A DNA stretch of 64,000 nucleotides. Source: Alligator mississippiensis. Taxonomy: Eukaryota > Chordata > Crocodylia > Alligatoridae. The stretch covers positions 27,280,001 to 27,344,000 of the forward strand of contig NC_081827.1 in the NCBI RefSeq assembly GCF_030867095.1, written 5' to 3'. The position numbers and the translations under genes are program-made. The notes under the pieces are model-generated. The model did no database searches. It was not told the origin of the DNA and saw only the letters and a program-made list of their open reading frames with translations. Below, piece by piece: positions 12,961 to 24,731 of the stretch (within the stretch, counting starts at the first letter, position 1; the number at the start of each line of letters is the position of its first letter).

Positions 12961-13817
12961 GACACCCTGTATTGTTTTATTTAGCTATGAAGACACCAGG
13001 TGATAAATCAAGCTTTGTTGCTGTTTATTTTAAATATTGTACTTCAATCATGTAGCATTTAGGTGTTAGCCACTCTAACTAACCACCTGCTTCTATAAGC
13101 AGCCAAAGTGGCTGGCAAGTCACATAAACCATTTGTTACATGTTCAACAGTCTTCCCCAACTTTGGATGGTTCTTTGTGTTTGCTGCTTTTTGTGTTTGT
13201 TTGTTTTTTGTTTTTGTTTCTGCTTTTAATGAGAACAGTCTAGAAATCAAGCCTTTTGCCCCTCTAAGATCACAACGAGGGTATTGGAAGCTCCTCAGCA
13301 AGCCTCTCTTTGCAGGCTGTTTCTCCGGGCAGGACCACTGCGTCTCCAACTTCCCCCAAATCAAACCCAGGTCTGTCAAAAAAAAAAAAGAGCCGCACAC
13401 TTTAAGCCACTTTGGGCACTCTGTAAAAAGCAAATCCTGGGGTCAGCTATAAAAGAGTAGAAAGGATTGTGGATACAAAACGCATAACAAGTCCGCGGCG
13501 CCCAGCCAGGCCTCGAAGCTGGGCAAGAAAGGGGGGGGGGGGAGGGGGGGGGAGAAAGAAAAAGAAAGGTTTTGCACCATCCCCACCACCCTGGGTCCTG
13601 CTTCCTGAGGCAACAAACATCCTTGGTCAAAAGCTTCAGCCAGAGGAGCCGGGTCCAGCCACCCTGCGCGCATCCCAGTGCTGCCAGCGGCTCCTCGGGC
13701 AAGTCCCCGCCAGGCCGCGGCCCCGGGCTCGGGGGGGTCTCTAAAGTGCAGCAGGACGCGGCGCGGGCGGGGCCGTGTGAACAGGTGCGCGGAGCTCGTC
13801 CCGTCCGGTCCCGGCGC
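12961..13817 (-). other. CCDC71L: Likely 3' untranslated region of CCDC71L
   Basis: This is the sequence immediately downstream of the CCDC71L stop codon on the minus strand. AATAAA hexamers on that strand lie at 13024-13029 and 12977-12982, giving a possible 3' UTR of roughly 790-840 nt. Further hexamers to the left cannot be excluded. A G-run on the plus strand at 13531-13552 (12 G, one A, 9 G) would appear as a long C-run in the RNA. The true cleavage site is not visible from sequence alone. Confidence 0.45.
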
Positions 13818-14620
<803 letters not shown>

Positions 14621-14790
14621 AGCCTGGTGGCTTCTCCCCGTGTGGGGGCCTGAGGGGGAGGGGAAGGGAGCAGCCCCTGCTGGGGGCTCCTGCTCCACCA
14701 TCACCCTCCCCACAGCCCATTGTGGTGCCCACGTGTCACCTCATGGCAGCCCTTTGTCCACAGTGGGAAACTGCCTGGCTGGCACCTGGG

Positions 14791-14948
14791 TTGTCCTTGA
14801 CCTGAAGATAATGGCCCCCCCTTTGCTAATTAATCTGTGTGCAAAAATATTCCCTTCCCTCAGAGCTTCACTTGTCCTTGACCTGAAGATAATGGCGCCT
14901 CTCCTGCTAACCTGTGTTCAAAGATATTCCCCTCTGTCAGAGCTTCAA
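14791..14948. repeat. Tandem duplication of an about 80-bp unit upstream of CCDC71L
   Basis: Copy 1 (14791-14871, 81 bp) and copy 2 (14872-14948, 77 bp) both begin ttgtccttgacctgaagata and both end 'cagagcttca'. They differ by about ten substitutions and a small indel. Each copy has an AGATAA (GATA-factor) motif followed by ATGGC. The pair lies about 350-500 bp upstream of the CCDC71L start codon, just outside the CpG island. The layout recalls duplicated enhancers in LTR U3 regions, but no LTR ends were found. Confidence 0.75.
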
Positions 14949-15848
14949 AGCCACCTCTGAACCCCCACAAAAGGAGCAGCTTCAATATTCATTGCCTGTC
15001 CACTTTTGCCCCCCTTCTCGTGTTGCATTTTGACCCCCCCAGACAGCCAGGGTTCGATCTACATGTTGACTCTAAGGGTGGTCTGCCAAAAAAAAGTAAT
15101 TAAAGGGTTCATTGGAAAGAGTAATCAATTGGAGACCCCACCCCACACAGGTTATGGTTTTCAAATCTTACAGGGGGGCGCTTGTCCCTTATGGAGGGGC
15201 TCAGCTCCCTGAGGCACCCCCTCATTCACACCCCGCTTGCAGCCACAATCCCCAGCACACAGCTTGCAGGCAGCCGGTTGCCTGCGTGGTTCCCAACGCT
15301 GCGTGTTGCTGCAGAAAATTAAAAAGTGAATGCTGAGATGAACAGGACGAGGAAAGCATGGCACTGCCCTGAAACATACTGTCTGCTTGGAGCTGGCACC
15401 CATGAGCCAGGGAAGATGAGGACCATGCTTTCCACAGTGTCCAAGCTCCAGTGAAAGAAATATTACACACAGGCTTTACATAGCGATTTCAAAGAGCAAC
15501 ACTTCTCAGAAAAAGACCAAAGTCTCAAAGAGTGAGCCTGGAAGAAAAGAATAAAGAAACGAGCACACTTAATTCCAGCTTAAAACTACAAATTTACAAT
15601 GTCCCTACAACATGAAATGAAATCCATTTGTCAGTGCAGAGGATGTTTGGAAGACCAAACGTAACGTTTTTGCAGTTCAATGACATGCTGAAGACATGAA
15701 AGTATTCACACAGCAGCGTGATGAGATAATAAGAAACTCCACAGTTTTGGGTGTGCAGATAAGGAAGGGTGGGGTAGATGAATTGTGATGGCTCTTCTTA
15801 AATTAGACTTACTCCATCTGCTCATTCTTGTGTTTCTTCTTAAAGATG
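14949..15848. other. Upstream DNA, possible retroelement relic
   Basis: Mixed sequence with C-runs (15008-15013, 15033-15040) and 'ttggagaccccaccccacacagg' (15129-15151), features seen in LTRs. No terminal dinucleotides, target duplication or coding sequence support a firm call. No exon is visible. Confidence 0.25.
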
Positions 15849-15856
15849 CTCACAAC

Positions 15857-16039
15857 CAGGGGCAGCGCCAGGCTCTTCCCAGCGGGGCTGAGGTGGGCTA
15901 GACAGTAAACTGGAGGGGCTGCACTGCAGGCAGGAGCCGGGCGGGTGACAGCCTGGAGAGGAGGGGGAGCTATTGTGGGGCTAAGGTGAATTCTGAGGTG
16001 GCGATAGCCGCCTACATGCCTCCTCCTAGCGCTGCCCCT
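15857..16039. mobile_element. Short hAT-like MITE
   Basis: The 183-bp unit has inverted ends: CAGGGGCAGCGCCAGG on the left and, inverted on the right, AGGGGCAGCGCTAGG. Flanks CTCACAAC (15849-15856) and CTCACAGT (16040-16047) match at 6 of 8 positions, which fits a worn hAT 8-bp duplication. It is non-coding. Confidence 0.7.
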
Positions 16040-16047
16040 CTCACAGT

Positions 16048-16625
16048 ACCTGTTGCACTATATTATATTGTATCAATCCCAGGCTTCAAGGCTTTTGCTA
16101 GTTGCCTGAGAGCATCAGGAAGACTTTTTTTATCCCTGTAAATGCATTTGGGTTTGGGTTTGTTTGGGGTTTTTTTGTCTTCCTCTAATGTAGAGGTTGG
16201 CAACATTTTGGAGTAGTATGCTGGAGCAACCCAGTTCATGTCTGAGGTGAGCCACAATTAGAGCTGAGTGACTGACCAGGGTGAGCTGGTGCTCTTTGTG
16301 CTACCAGGAGACATCTTGAGCACATGCCTCTTGGGTCCTGTTCATTTCTTTAGGGATAAACCAATCACATGGTACTTGGGGTGAGGAAGGGATTTTCCCC
16401 CAGGTCAGGTTGGCAATGATCATGCTCCATTTCTTAGAATCATCTGAGCATATTTTATGTAACAAGCCCCCAACCATTGCAGTGGCCAAAGCATTGGTGC
16501 CAACTTTGTCTCTCTATCTCTCTTTCTCTGGCACAACATAAGTTTAATTTTATTAGTTTTGGTTTTCATTTGTTTGGGGATTGTGTTGTGCTATTGTTAT
16601 TGTTAGGTGCTTTGTGACAGTAGCC
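16048..16625. other. Spacer with an old SINE-like motif
   Basis: At about 16384-16415 'gaagggattttcccccagg' followed by 'caggttggcaatga' repeats the conserved motif also seen near 10330. TC and TATC simple repeats are at 16507-16530. No gene is seen. Confidence 0.3.
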
Positions 16626-16633
16626 TGCTAGAG

Positions 16634-17634
16634 CAGGGGTGGGGAATTATTTGGGCCCGAGGGCCACATAGGGAGTTTTGCTGAGCTGTTGTTGGCCAGG
16701 TCAGCACCCCCTTCCCTCCCCATGCAACTCCCTAAGTGACTCTGCTCCCCACTTGGCCAGGCTACTGGGATGGGGCCACAGGCAGGCAGGGAGCAGCATC
16801 CAGGAGTGGGATGGGCGAGCAGGGCTGGGGCCGGGATCACAGAGCAGTGACAACACAGGGCTGGGGCTGGGGCCAGGGCAGACACTTGATTCATTGCCCA
16901 CACCACCCCTGTGATGGCCGCCAGGTCTGCAGGCAGGGGTACAAGGGAGTGTATGTTGCTCTGCCCAGGCCACAGCCCTGCGCTGTCAGTGTACAGAGAT
17001 CCCAAGGTGCTCATGGAGACCATCCGGGACCTGTGTAAGCAGGACGCATAGCCAGACGGGATGAGGCTGGGTGTAGATGGGGAGCTGCAGCTGAGTCTGG
17101 GGCCAGGACCATGGGGCGATGACAGCACAGGGCTGGGGCTCAGGGCAGATCCACGATCCACTTCCCACACACCCCTGCCCATGGAACCCACAGCCGTCAC
17201 AGGGCCATGCAGGCAGTGGATCACAGCTCTGCCCCGGGTCCTGGCCACACGCTGTCACTACCCTATGGTCCTGTCCTGTGATCCTGGCTTTGCCTGCCCA
17301 TACCACGCCTGAATACTGCTCCTTCCCCATGTCCCCATCCCATCCACCTGGCTGTGCACCCTGCCCATGCAGATCCTGTCAACAGCAGTGGGTGCAGAGT
17401 GGACAAGCTGGGGTGCCTGGGCAGCGGGGCTAGGTCCAGGCAGTCAGAAGGAGCCAAGGCTGCCAGGAAGAGAGCCCAGCCCCTGCCCCAGCACCGCTGT
17501 GCACTCGGGAGCTGAGGAACCAGCTGCCCATGCCATGCACCTGGGCCAGGTGGGACTGAAGGACCCACCATGGGGTGGACAAAGTCCCTTGGCAGGCCAA
17601 ATCTGGCCTGCAAGCCATATTTTGCCCACCCCTG
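16634..17634. mobile_element. hAT transposon, non-autonomous, 1001 bp
   Basis: It starts CAGGGGTGGGGAATTATTTG and ends 'ttttgcccacccctg'. It is flanked by a perfect 8-bp duplication TGCTAGAG (16626-16633 and 17635-17642). The interior is GC-rich with repeated 'ccatgg...ggctggggc' phrases and shows no transposase, so it must have moved with enzyme from another copy. The ends match the elements at 20601 and 56204. ORFs inside it are compositional. Confidence 0.93.
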
Positions 17635-17642
17635 TGCTAGAG

Positions 17643-18672
17643 GGACCAGAATTGATACTACTGTGGTCTCCTTTTGGGAAAAAATTGTTACATGTTTGCC
17701 CCTGATAACAGGAGAGTGAACTCAAAGACTTGGAAGATTCTTTTAAGTCTTGTGGTGGCCTCTGCTTAAATTTGTATCCCAAGAAAGTAGATTGGCTACA
17801 AAGTCCAAAAATAAAGACAAAGACACTCCTCCAGCTTGTCAAGTCTCACATGAGCCACTCTCCAGAGCCATCGGCTGTCATGGTTCACTGCACCACTCAT
17901 AATGCATGGTGCCTCTGACATTTTCCAGCACTACAATACTGTTTCTCAGCTATCAAGAAATTCCATGCATCTCTGAGGCAAAGAATTTCAGTAATTTAGA
18001 GATTGCTCTTACTAAAATTGACTAAATAAAAATTTAAAAATTGTTTGGAAAAAAGCAAAGAAATTATGTCCAACATTTACAGAAGCCCTATACCAGGGAA
18101 GTGACAATTTAAATCATGGAGGTTTTCATTTCAAATATGAGATATAAGTATCTCAATAACACATACAAGGAAAAATCACTCTTCATAAGATGGCACTTTG
18201 GTCCCTCCTCCCTTCTAGGTAGATGTACCTTACACCAGCAAAAGGAAAAAAAAAAAAGTATGTTTCTGATATAGTTCATGTTCATTCCCCAGATGTAATC
18301 AATACCAGCAAAAAAACTTGCTTTTCCAAATACATGAGCCATCTTCATCAGAGGGCTGTTTCCTTTTTTTTGTTTACTTCTCTGATTATGTCAGGTAAGA
18401 CAGTCTCCCTCCTACCTCTTTTTCACTTTCATGCTTGTCTTAAAGCTCCATGACCTAAGAGCGGATGAACCTCCTCAAGTAAAGCACTACAGAGGTAGCC
18501 GTAAAGTAGTGTCTTGATTACCTCTGAGACCTAGTTTATGAGGCAGAAGTAAGGACTATGTTGTGGTGGTAACACTCACCATTGCAGAGAGACAGGCCAT
18601 TTAGTGTTGAATGAGAGTTTCCACATAGGAATTGAATGAAGTCTAACATCCATTTTAAACAAGTGAGCTTGT
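17643..18672. other. Intergenic DNA, nothing recognised
   Basis: Largely AT-rich with A-runs at 18243-18256. No repeat ends, exon or RNA gene could be supported. Confidence 0.4.
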
Positions 18673-18970
18673 AAGGGCTTATGTACACCAGGAGACTCAG
18701 AAATGTTAATCCAAGTTAGCTAAAGGTGCAAATTTAAAGTGGAATAGTAACTTTGCATTAAAGCTCTTTGTAGACACTCATTCAATATAAAAGTGGCCCT
18801 AATTCAATTTAGCTTAGTTCACTTTGTAAGTGAAGTAAAATAAATCATATTAAGGTCACTTTGATTCTGAATAACAGTGACCACACAGACTTTAATGCAG
18901 TTTAACAAATCCACATGAAAAGTTAATTCAGATTTATTTTCCTGAAAGCCTAGGCACATAAAGAGGTTAC
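18673..18970. mobile_element. Probable DNA-transposon MITE
   Basis: The left end 'gggcttatgtacacc' is loosely mirrored by 'taggcacataaag' near 18951-18963. The interior is a patchwork of TTAA-rich direct and inverted words ('aatttaaagtgg', 'taatgcagtttaa'), as in sauropsid MITEs whose ends read 'ggcttgtctacac'. The target duplication is not clear. Confidence 0.45.
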
Positions 18971-19109
18971 TGTGAGGTAACTGCCAGGTTTATTTCCGCT
19001 TTTTATCTAATGACTGTCTAAAGATGAATAAATGACCCTGAAAGTAGGAACCAGAATCTACTGCTCTCCTCTTCTAGTGTGCCCCGATCATGAGGCTACA
19101 GACCTAGGG

Positions 19110-19755
19110 TGCCCATACATGTGCTCTGACACGTTCTAATTAGATTAATCGAGTCTGCTCTGCATTCTAATTAGAATGCTCTAGTATTGCTGCAGCATCA
19201 CATGTGTAAGCCCCTGTGCATTGGCAACGCATAGGGGGTGCAAGTGGGTACACGTACACCCCCTGCGAAAAGGCACCGCCGACAGTGTTGGCCCTGCCTG
19301 CAGGAGGTCACTGCTCATCACCCCCCTCCTTGCCACCGACACCGCCGACGGCATCTGCAGGCAGTCTGTGATCGCCACTGGCCATGCTGCTGGTGGTGTC
19401 TGCGGGTGGTTGCTGACCACTGGTCGGTGCTCACCACCCCACCACCACTGACAGCACTGTGGCTACCTGCAGCAGCTGCCCACTTACCTCCGCCGCACTC
19501 CCACCACTGATAGCACTGCCACCACCTCCAAGAGCTCGCTGTGCCTCCCAGCCTCTGGGGGCACGTGGCATTCATGCCCCTATGGGTTAAAAATAGCTGC
19601 TGGGGCACTTTAACTAAAGCTCATTGAATGAGCTTCAGTTAAAGCATCCTGCAGCCATGTTTAAACATGTGGGGGTTTAATACACTGATGGTGTAAAGTT
19701 TTAATTAAAACAGCTCTTCAGGAACTGCTCTAATTAAAACATGCCCCTGCCCTAG
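19110..19755. mobile_element. Probable non-autonomous DNA transposon
   Basis: The left end carries 'gttctaattaga' (19133-19144) and the right end 'gctctaattaaaacatgcccctgccctag' (19728-19756). Inverted, these give similar TAGGG...CATG...TTCTAATTAGA ends. The GC-rich interior (19200-19560) contains 'caccgccgac' repeats and no transposase. TSD is not resolved. Confidence 0.5.
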
Positions 19756-19874
19756 CCCAGAACACATTTAAGGCAACCTTAGGCTCCTTTTTGCTCGCTT
19801 TCTTTCTCTCACCCCTTCAGTCTTTTAGTCTTGGCTATCCAGTAGTCCAGCTTCAATAGGAATGGTAGAAAATA

Positions 19875-19990
19875 CTCCTACATGGATTATTCAAAAGTCT
19901 AGTAACTAAGGCAGACTCATGGGATGTAGGAGTTATAGGTTTGAATCCTCTCAGGCTGAGAGCATAGAAGCATGTCCTGGGTGGGTGGTC
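19875..19990 (+). repeat. tRNA-derived SINE-like fragment
   Basis: The order 'tctagtaactaaggcagactcatgggatgtagg' (split A-box-like part) then 'ggtttgaatcctc' (B-box-like) imitates a decayed tRNA head. The hAT at 20003 follows directly. It is too worn to be a functional tRNA gene. Confidence 0.35.
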
Positions 19991-20002
19991 TGACCAGTAA
20001 GC

Positions 20003-20286
20003 CAGGGCTGTCCAATTGGTGGGCTGTGGGCCACAAACAGCCCACAAATGGTTAACATGCCACCTGTGGGCCCTGGCAACCACCTCTCCCATTACCATGT
20101 GGCAGAGAAAGGCCCAGGCATCTGAACACCACCAGTGCAGCTTATGCAGTGGGAGGCCAGGGAGTGGGGGGCTATGTGTTCCCAGAGCAGTCTGCTCAGC
20201 AGAGGATATTCCTGGAGGAGCTGCTCCTGCACCTTGCAACTTGCACAGTGTTTAGTCCCCAGATATGCCAAAGCTGGACAACTGTG
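20003..20286. mobile_element. hAT MITE, about 284 bp
   Basis: The left end is CAGGGCTGTCCAATTGG and the right end 'aagctggacaactgtg', inverted copies with some mismatch. Flanks CAGTAAGC (19995-20002) and AAGTAAGC (20287-20294) match at 7 of 8. 'gggccaca' just inside the left end is shared with other hAT elements of this window. Non-coding. Confidence 0.75.
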
Positions 20287-20600
20287 AAGTAAGCTATTAT
20301 GCAGGAGATGGGCATCATCACCCGTCAGTTAGGTGCTTCACCTCAGACAAGGGACCTGGCAGTCCAGAACCCTAGGTGATCAGAGGGATCCCATGCACTG
20401 CCCTAAATTAGGTGTCTAAATTCTAGAAGGGGCAAGAGTTCAGTCATTCCCCTACGTTCAGTTTTCCCGACACCTACTCTTTGACACCTTCAGGCTTTCT
20501 GAATTGCCTTTTGGAGGTTCCTAACTCTCCTCATTCTCTGTATGGATGCAGATGGCTAACTCTGAATCACCTAGAGGAACTCCTAAAGGTTTGTCTAAAT

Positions 20601-21665
20601 CAGATGTGAGCAATTATTTGAGCCCAAGGGCCACATTGGGAGTTTTGGTGAACAGTCACAGGCCAGGTCAGCTCCCCCTTCCCTTACCCACTATAAAAAT
20701 TCACCAGAACTCCCTATGTGGGATGGGGCCACGAGCAGCAATGTTCAGGAGTGGGATGAGCGGGAGAGGCTAGGATCACAGGGCGTGGTCACAGGACAGG
20801 CTGACTGTGGGGCTCTGCCACACCCTGGCCCCATGCTGTCACTGCCCCATGATCCTGACCCCAGACAGCTCCCCACCCACCCACACACCCTGCCTGCATG
20901 ACTCCCAGCTAGACTCCAGGGAGATTGGCCCCGGATGCAGCATATGGCCAGGCAGGGAGCTGCATCCAGGGCTGGGACTGGGATCTTGGGCCAGTGATAA
21001 CATGGGGCTGGAGCACAGCTAGAAGCCACTGCCAGGCCTTGCTGGGGGTCCACAGCACCCACAAGGGGGAGAGGAGGGCTGAAAACCCTGCAAAGAAGGC
21101 TCTGGAGGCCGAGGAAGCAGGGGCAGGGGACAGCCACATGTCATCACTGAGCCTGCCAAGTGGGGAGAACTTAGCTTCTATCCCCCCCACCTTGCCCAAC
21201 CCCTATCTCAGCCCGGGGTGTGCAGCCTGCAAGCAGGGGAGGGAAGGGGATGGACCCAGCAGCAACTCCACATTGCTCAGGACGGCAGTGGCACTAGTCC
21301 TGCCATTCTCTTGGAAGCAGTGGCCAGGGCCAAGGTAGGCAAGCAGTGCTGGAGTACCCTCATCCAGTGTCAGTCCACAGTTCACCCTGGGATGCCCACA
21401 CAGCAGCCCCCAGCTCCGCCAGCTTGGCATGGGTCTTGGTAGCAAGGAGAAGAATGGTGCAGAGGCAATATCAGGGCTGGATTTGGGGACTTGTCTCCAT
21501 GCAGACTGGCCAGAAGCATGTTTAGCAGGGCAGGCTCAGACACATATACCATGGCCTGGGCTGCCTCCACACCTGGGCTGGCAGGGCCAAAGGACTCACC
21601 ATTGGCTGGGAAACATTGTTCTGTGGGCTGGACCTGGCCCACCAGCCATATTTTGCCCATCCCTG
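20601..21665. mobile_element. hAT transposon, non-autonomous, 1065 bp
   Basis: It starts 'cagatgtgagcaattatttg' and ends 'ccatattttgcccatccctg', the same family as 16634-17634. The perfect 8-bp duplication is GTCTAAAT (20593-20600 and 21666-21673). The left TIR has drifted from CAGGGGTGGG. The GC-rich interior carries no transposase. Confidence 0.93.
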
Positions 21666-21673
21666 GTCTAAAT

Positions 21674-22090
21674 TGTGGCAGCTGTATGATCATACCAAGA
21701 TGAACCCTAGCACATAGCCCATCTAAGCCCAGCCCTCCTGCACCCTCAGACATGTTCCAAACCCAGAATTTCACCAGTGAGGCTACTCCAAGCTTGTCCC
21801 CAGAGACTGATCCTAAGCATGCTGGAGACAAAGGACTCAAACTCAGCCTCAGAAGAACACTGAGGTGCCTCACCAAGGAATTCCTGGGTTTGAAGTGTGC
21901 CTGCAGGTGCAAATAGGCAGAGTGGAAAGGGGCGCACTTAGAACCATTCTTTCCAGGATGTACTGCCACCAAGACACAGACAAGCTTTAGGTCCCTGCAC
22001 TGACCAGACAGGGATCCTAGCATCTCACCCCCTCTATTTGGATCACCCCACTGCGGTCTGTGGCAACTGATTATTAAGTGTTTCAATGCC
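21674..22090. other. Spacer between two transposons
   Basis: No gene or defined repeat is seen in this 417-bp stretch. The 234-residue open frame running across it from the hAT has no protein-like features. Confidence 0.4.
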
Positions 22091-22093
22091 TAA

Positions 22094-22503
22094 GGGTGTG
22101 TACAGAAGTGCTCCACGCACGTTTTACAATGCTGAAATTTAGAGCACTTTTTATAGCACTGTAAATTTACAACACTCTTAAACATGACAGAAGTGCACTG
22201 TTTGGTGATAGGGTGCGGGGGGAGGAGGCAAGGGGCTCTGAGCCTCCCTGCACTTTTCAGGCTAGGTAGCAGGGGCTTGGGGCTTCTCCACTGGTCAGAC
22301 ATTTGACCAGTGTACAAAAGTTAATTAAAGCTGTGTAGATTACTAAAGTGCTGTAAAATACAGCACTTCAAATTTAATACCTCATTTAGCAAGGGTTAAT
22401 TTAAAGCACTGTGCCCATTTTTAAGTGCTACAAAGCCATGCATTTCTGTTGTCATTGTAATAAAGTGCTTTAAATAGCAAAAAAACAACTTCTGTACACA
22501 CCC
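22094..22503. mobile_element. PIF/Harbinger-type MITE, 410 bp
   Basis: Perfect 16-bp terminal inverted repeats, GGGTGTGTACAGAAGT (22094-22109) and its complement (22488-22503), are flanked by TAA on both sides (22091-22093, 22504-22506). A 3-bp TAA target and GGG-starting ends are the hallmarks of PIF/Harbinger elements. Subterminal words such as 'aagtgcttta' and 'agcactgtaaa' recur in both orientations. No coding sequence. Confidence 0.9.
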
Positions 22504-22506
22504 TAA

Positions 22507-23213
22507 GTGGCAGAACCTATGTCATACCCAAGGCTCTGAACTGCAGGTCAAATTAAACCACCTCCTGTGTCAGAACTCTTACACTAGCACAATGCCCAGG
22601 TGGAGAATGCATTATCTGTACTAGTCCTAACAGTATTCCATCAACAATCACATAATGTTTCTATCCCTCCAGCTCTGACTGGTTTGGTCAAATTTAACTG
22701 CTTTCAAATTAAATGGTAGTTCCCCTCCTTGATCTTTAAAATCTTTGGTGTATTTTGGTTTGGAAATGCCTCTTCTCATTAGCCCACCTTTGTCAGAACA
22801 TTTGTGATTTCACAGGTATGACTCCACATATAATTATAGCCAAAACTCCAGCTGAGCCTCAGGCTACTGCATGATCCAGGAAAGAAGTCCTCAATTTGTT
22901 GAGCTGAGGAGGAGGGACAGTGCACGCATAGCTCTGGAATTCCTGTAGAAATAAAGATTTTTATTCTGACAGACTAAAGGAGATGCAGAAGCACGTGTAC
23001 CACAGGGAAGAATTCCAATGCTGAGCAAAGGGGAAGGAACGGCAGTAATCCTATCAAAAAACAGAAGAATCCTTGCCAAGCCCTACCAACATCTAGTAGA
23101 ATGCACATCAGAACTGAGCTGGGAGGAAATGTTCATTGATGAGAGCAATGGTAAACCCCTCTGCAATGCAGAACCCACTATCAGCCAGGCTGGCCTAGAA
23201 CCCAGCAAAGGAT
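22507..23213. other. Spacer, nothing recognised
   Basis: Unremarkable mixed sequence between the Harbinger MITE and the large LTR. No exon or repeat boundary is supported. Confidence 0.4.
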
Positions 23214-24068
23214 AACAATTGTAGCAAAACCACCAGTTTTTCTTTTCTTTTCTTTTCTTTTTAAATACATTCCCTCCCTTCCCCAACTATTTCTGATTTT
23301 TTCTCTCCCTCTCTGTTCCCTATAGATAAGTATGAGTAAGCTAAGACATAGGATAAGCTTTAGCATTTTTGTAGCAAGTTTTTTTTCTTATTTCTCTCCT
23401 TCTTTGATCCACTGTTTTATATTGTATAATAATTATGTTTATATTGATTTTTACTGTGTGCTTACTGTTTTACTGATTTTTACTTTTTTTTTAATTGATA
23501 GTATGATTTAGGCCTACATGTGTAAGTTAGCATAAGTAATGTCGTTTCCATTTTGAATGTCAAGCCTCCATTTTGTATCCTCTGCCCGAGTGTAACCTAT
23601 GACTCATGTCTAACTAGTCCCATGTAAATTGGTTCCTGAATGGGGATGAATGAGGGTGCTTGAGATACAATGGTAGCAGGCCTCTACTGAATAATCAGCT
23701 CAACGACCGGACCATCAGCTCAACAACCAGACCATTGCTTTCCATTGACTCACCCAGGAACCACAGACCTAGCATTTGAAAAACAAAGACCCTACAGAAA
23801 TCAGCCAACCCACTATTGCATCACAGACACCTGGAACTGCACGCCCTCTCCTGGAGTGCACAGGCTCAGTACACCCCTTGCCTGGGCATACCCCAGCCCT
23901 GCCTTCACTACCCCTGTCACAGAAGGTCTGCCCCTATAACAAGGGGTAGTGAAGGCAGACCCAGTGGGATGCCCTCTCCATCAGGACCAGCACCATGCCA
24001 CACCACCTATCCACCCAGAGGCCCTGCCAGCGACCCCCTCTGGACAACACCTTGCTGGAGAAGACCCT

Positions 24069-24731
24069 AGTGGACTCCAAGATGAACATGAGTCATCAGT
24101 GTGATGAAGTCATCAGAAAAGCTAATGGCACTTTATCGTGCATCAGCAGATGCATGACGAACAGAACCAAGGAGGTGATACTCCCCCTCTATTGGGCGCT
24201 GGTCAGACAGCAATTGGAGTACTGCGTGCAATTTTGGGCGCCGCACTTCAAGAGGGATGTGGATAACCTGGAGAGGGTACAGAGAAGGGCCACTCATATG
24301 ATTAAGGGCTTGCAGGCCAAGCCCTGTGAGGAGAGACTAGGGCACCTGGACCTCTTCAGCCTCCGCAAGAGAAGGTTGAGAGGTGACCTTGTGGCTGCCT
24401 ATAAGTTCATCATGGGGGCACAGAAGGGAATTGGTGAGGCTTTACTCACCAAGGCGCCCCTGGGGGTTACAAGAAATAATGGCCATAAGCTATCAGAGAG
24501 CAGATTTAGACTGGACATTAGGAAGAATTTCTTCACAGTTAGAGTGGCCAAAATCTGGAATGGGCTCCCAAGGGAGGTGGTGCTCTCCCCTCCCCTGGGG
24601 TCTTCAAGAGGAGGTTAGATAGGCATCTAGCTGGGGTCATCTAAACCCAGCACTCTTTCCTGCCTATGCAGGGGGTCAGACTCGATGATCTATTGAGGTC
24701 CCTTCTGACCCTAACATCTATGAATCTATGA
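24069..24731 (+). mobile_element. CR1 LINE, 5'-truncated, inserted in the large LTR
   Basis: The 663-bp fragment encodes the C-terminal end of CR1 ORF2 ([81 protein letters not shown]) with few breaks. It ends in 'gaccctaacatctatgaatctatga'. The inverted LTR copy shows the unoccupied site, where 'gagaagaccctgactggcc' is continuous, so both junctions are exact. Low decay suggests one of the youngest CR1 copies here. Confidence 0.92.

Noticed and set aside
16628..17248. 206-codon frame on the minus strand, with similar frames nearby
   Set aside because: Lies wholly within the GC-rich interior of a non-autonomous hAT element and has no transposase motifs.
21382..22086. 234-codon frame on the minus strand
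   Set aside because: Runs from a hAT element into spacer with no domain or conservation signature.
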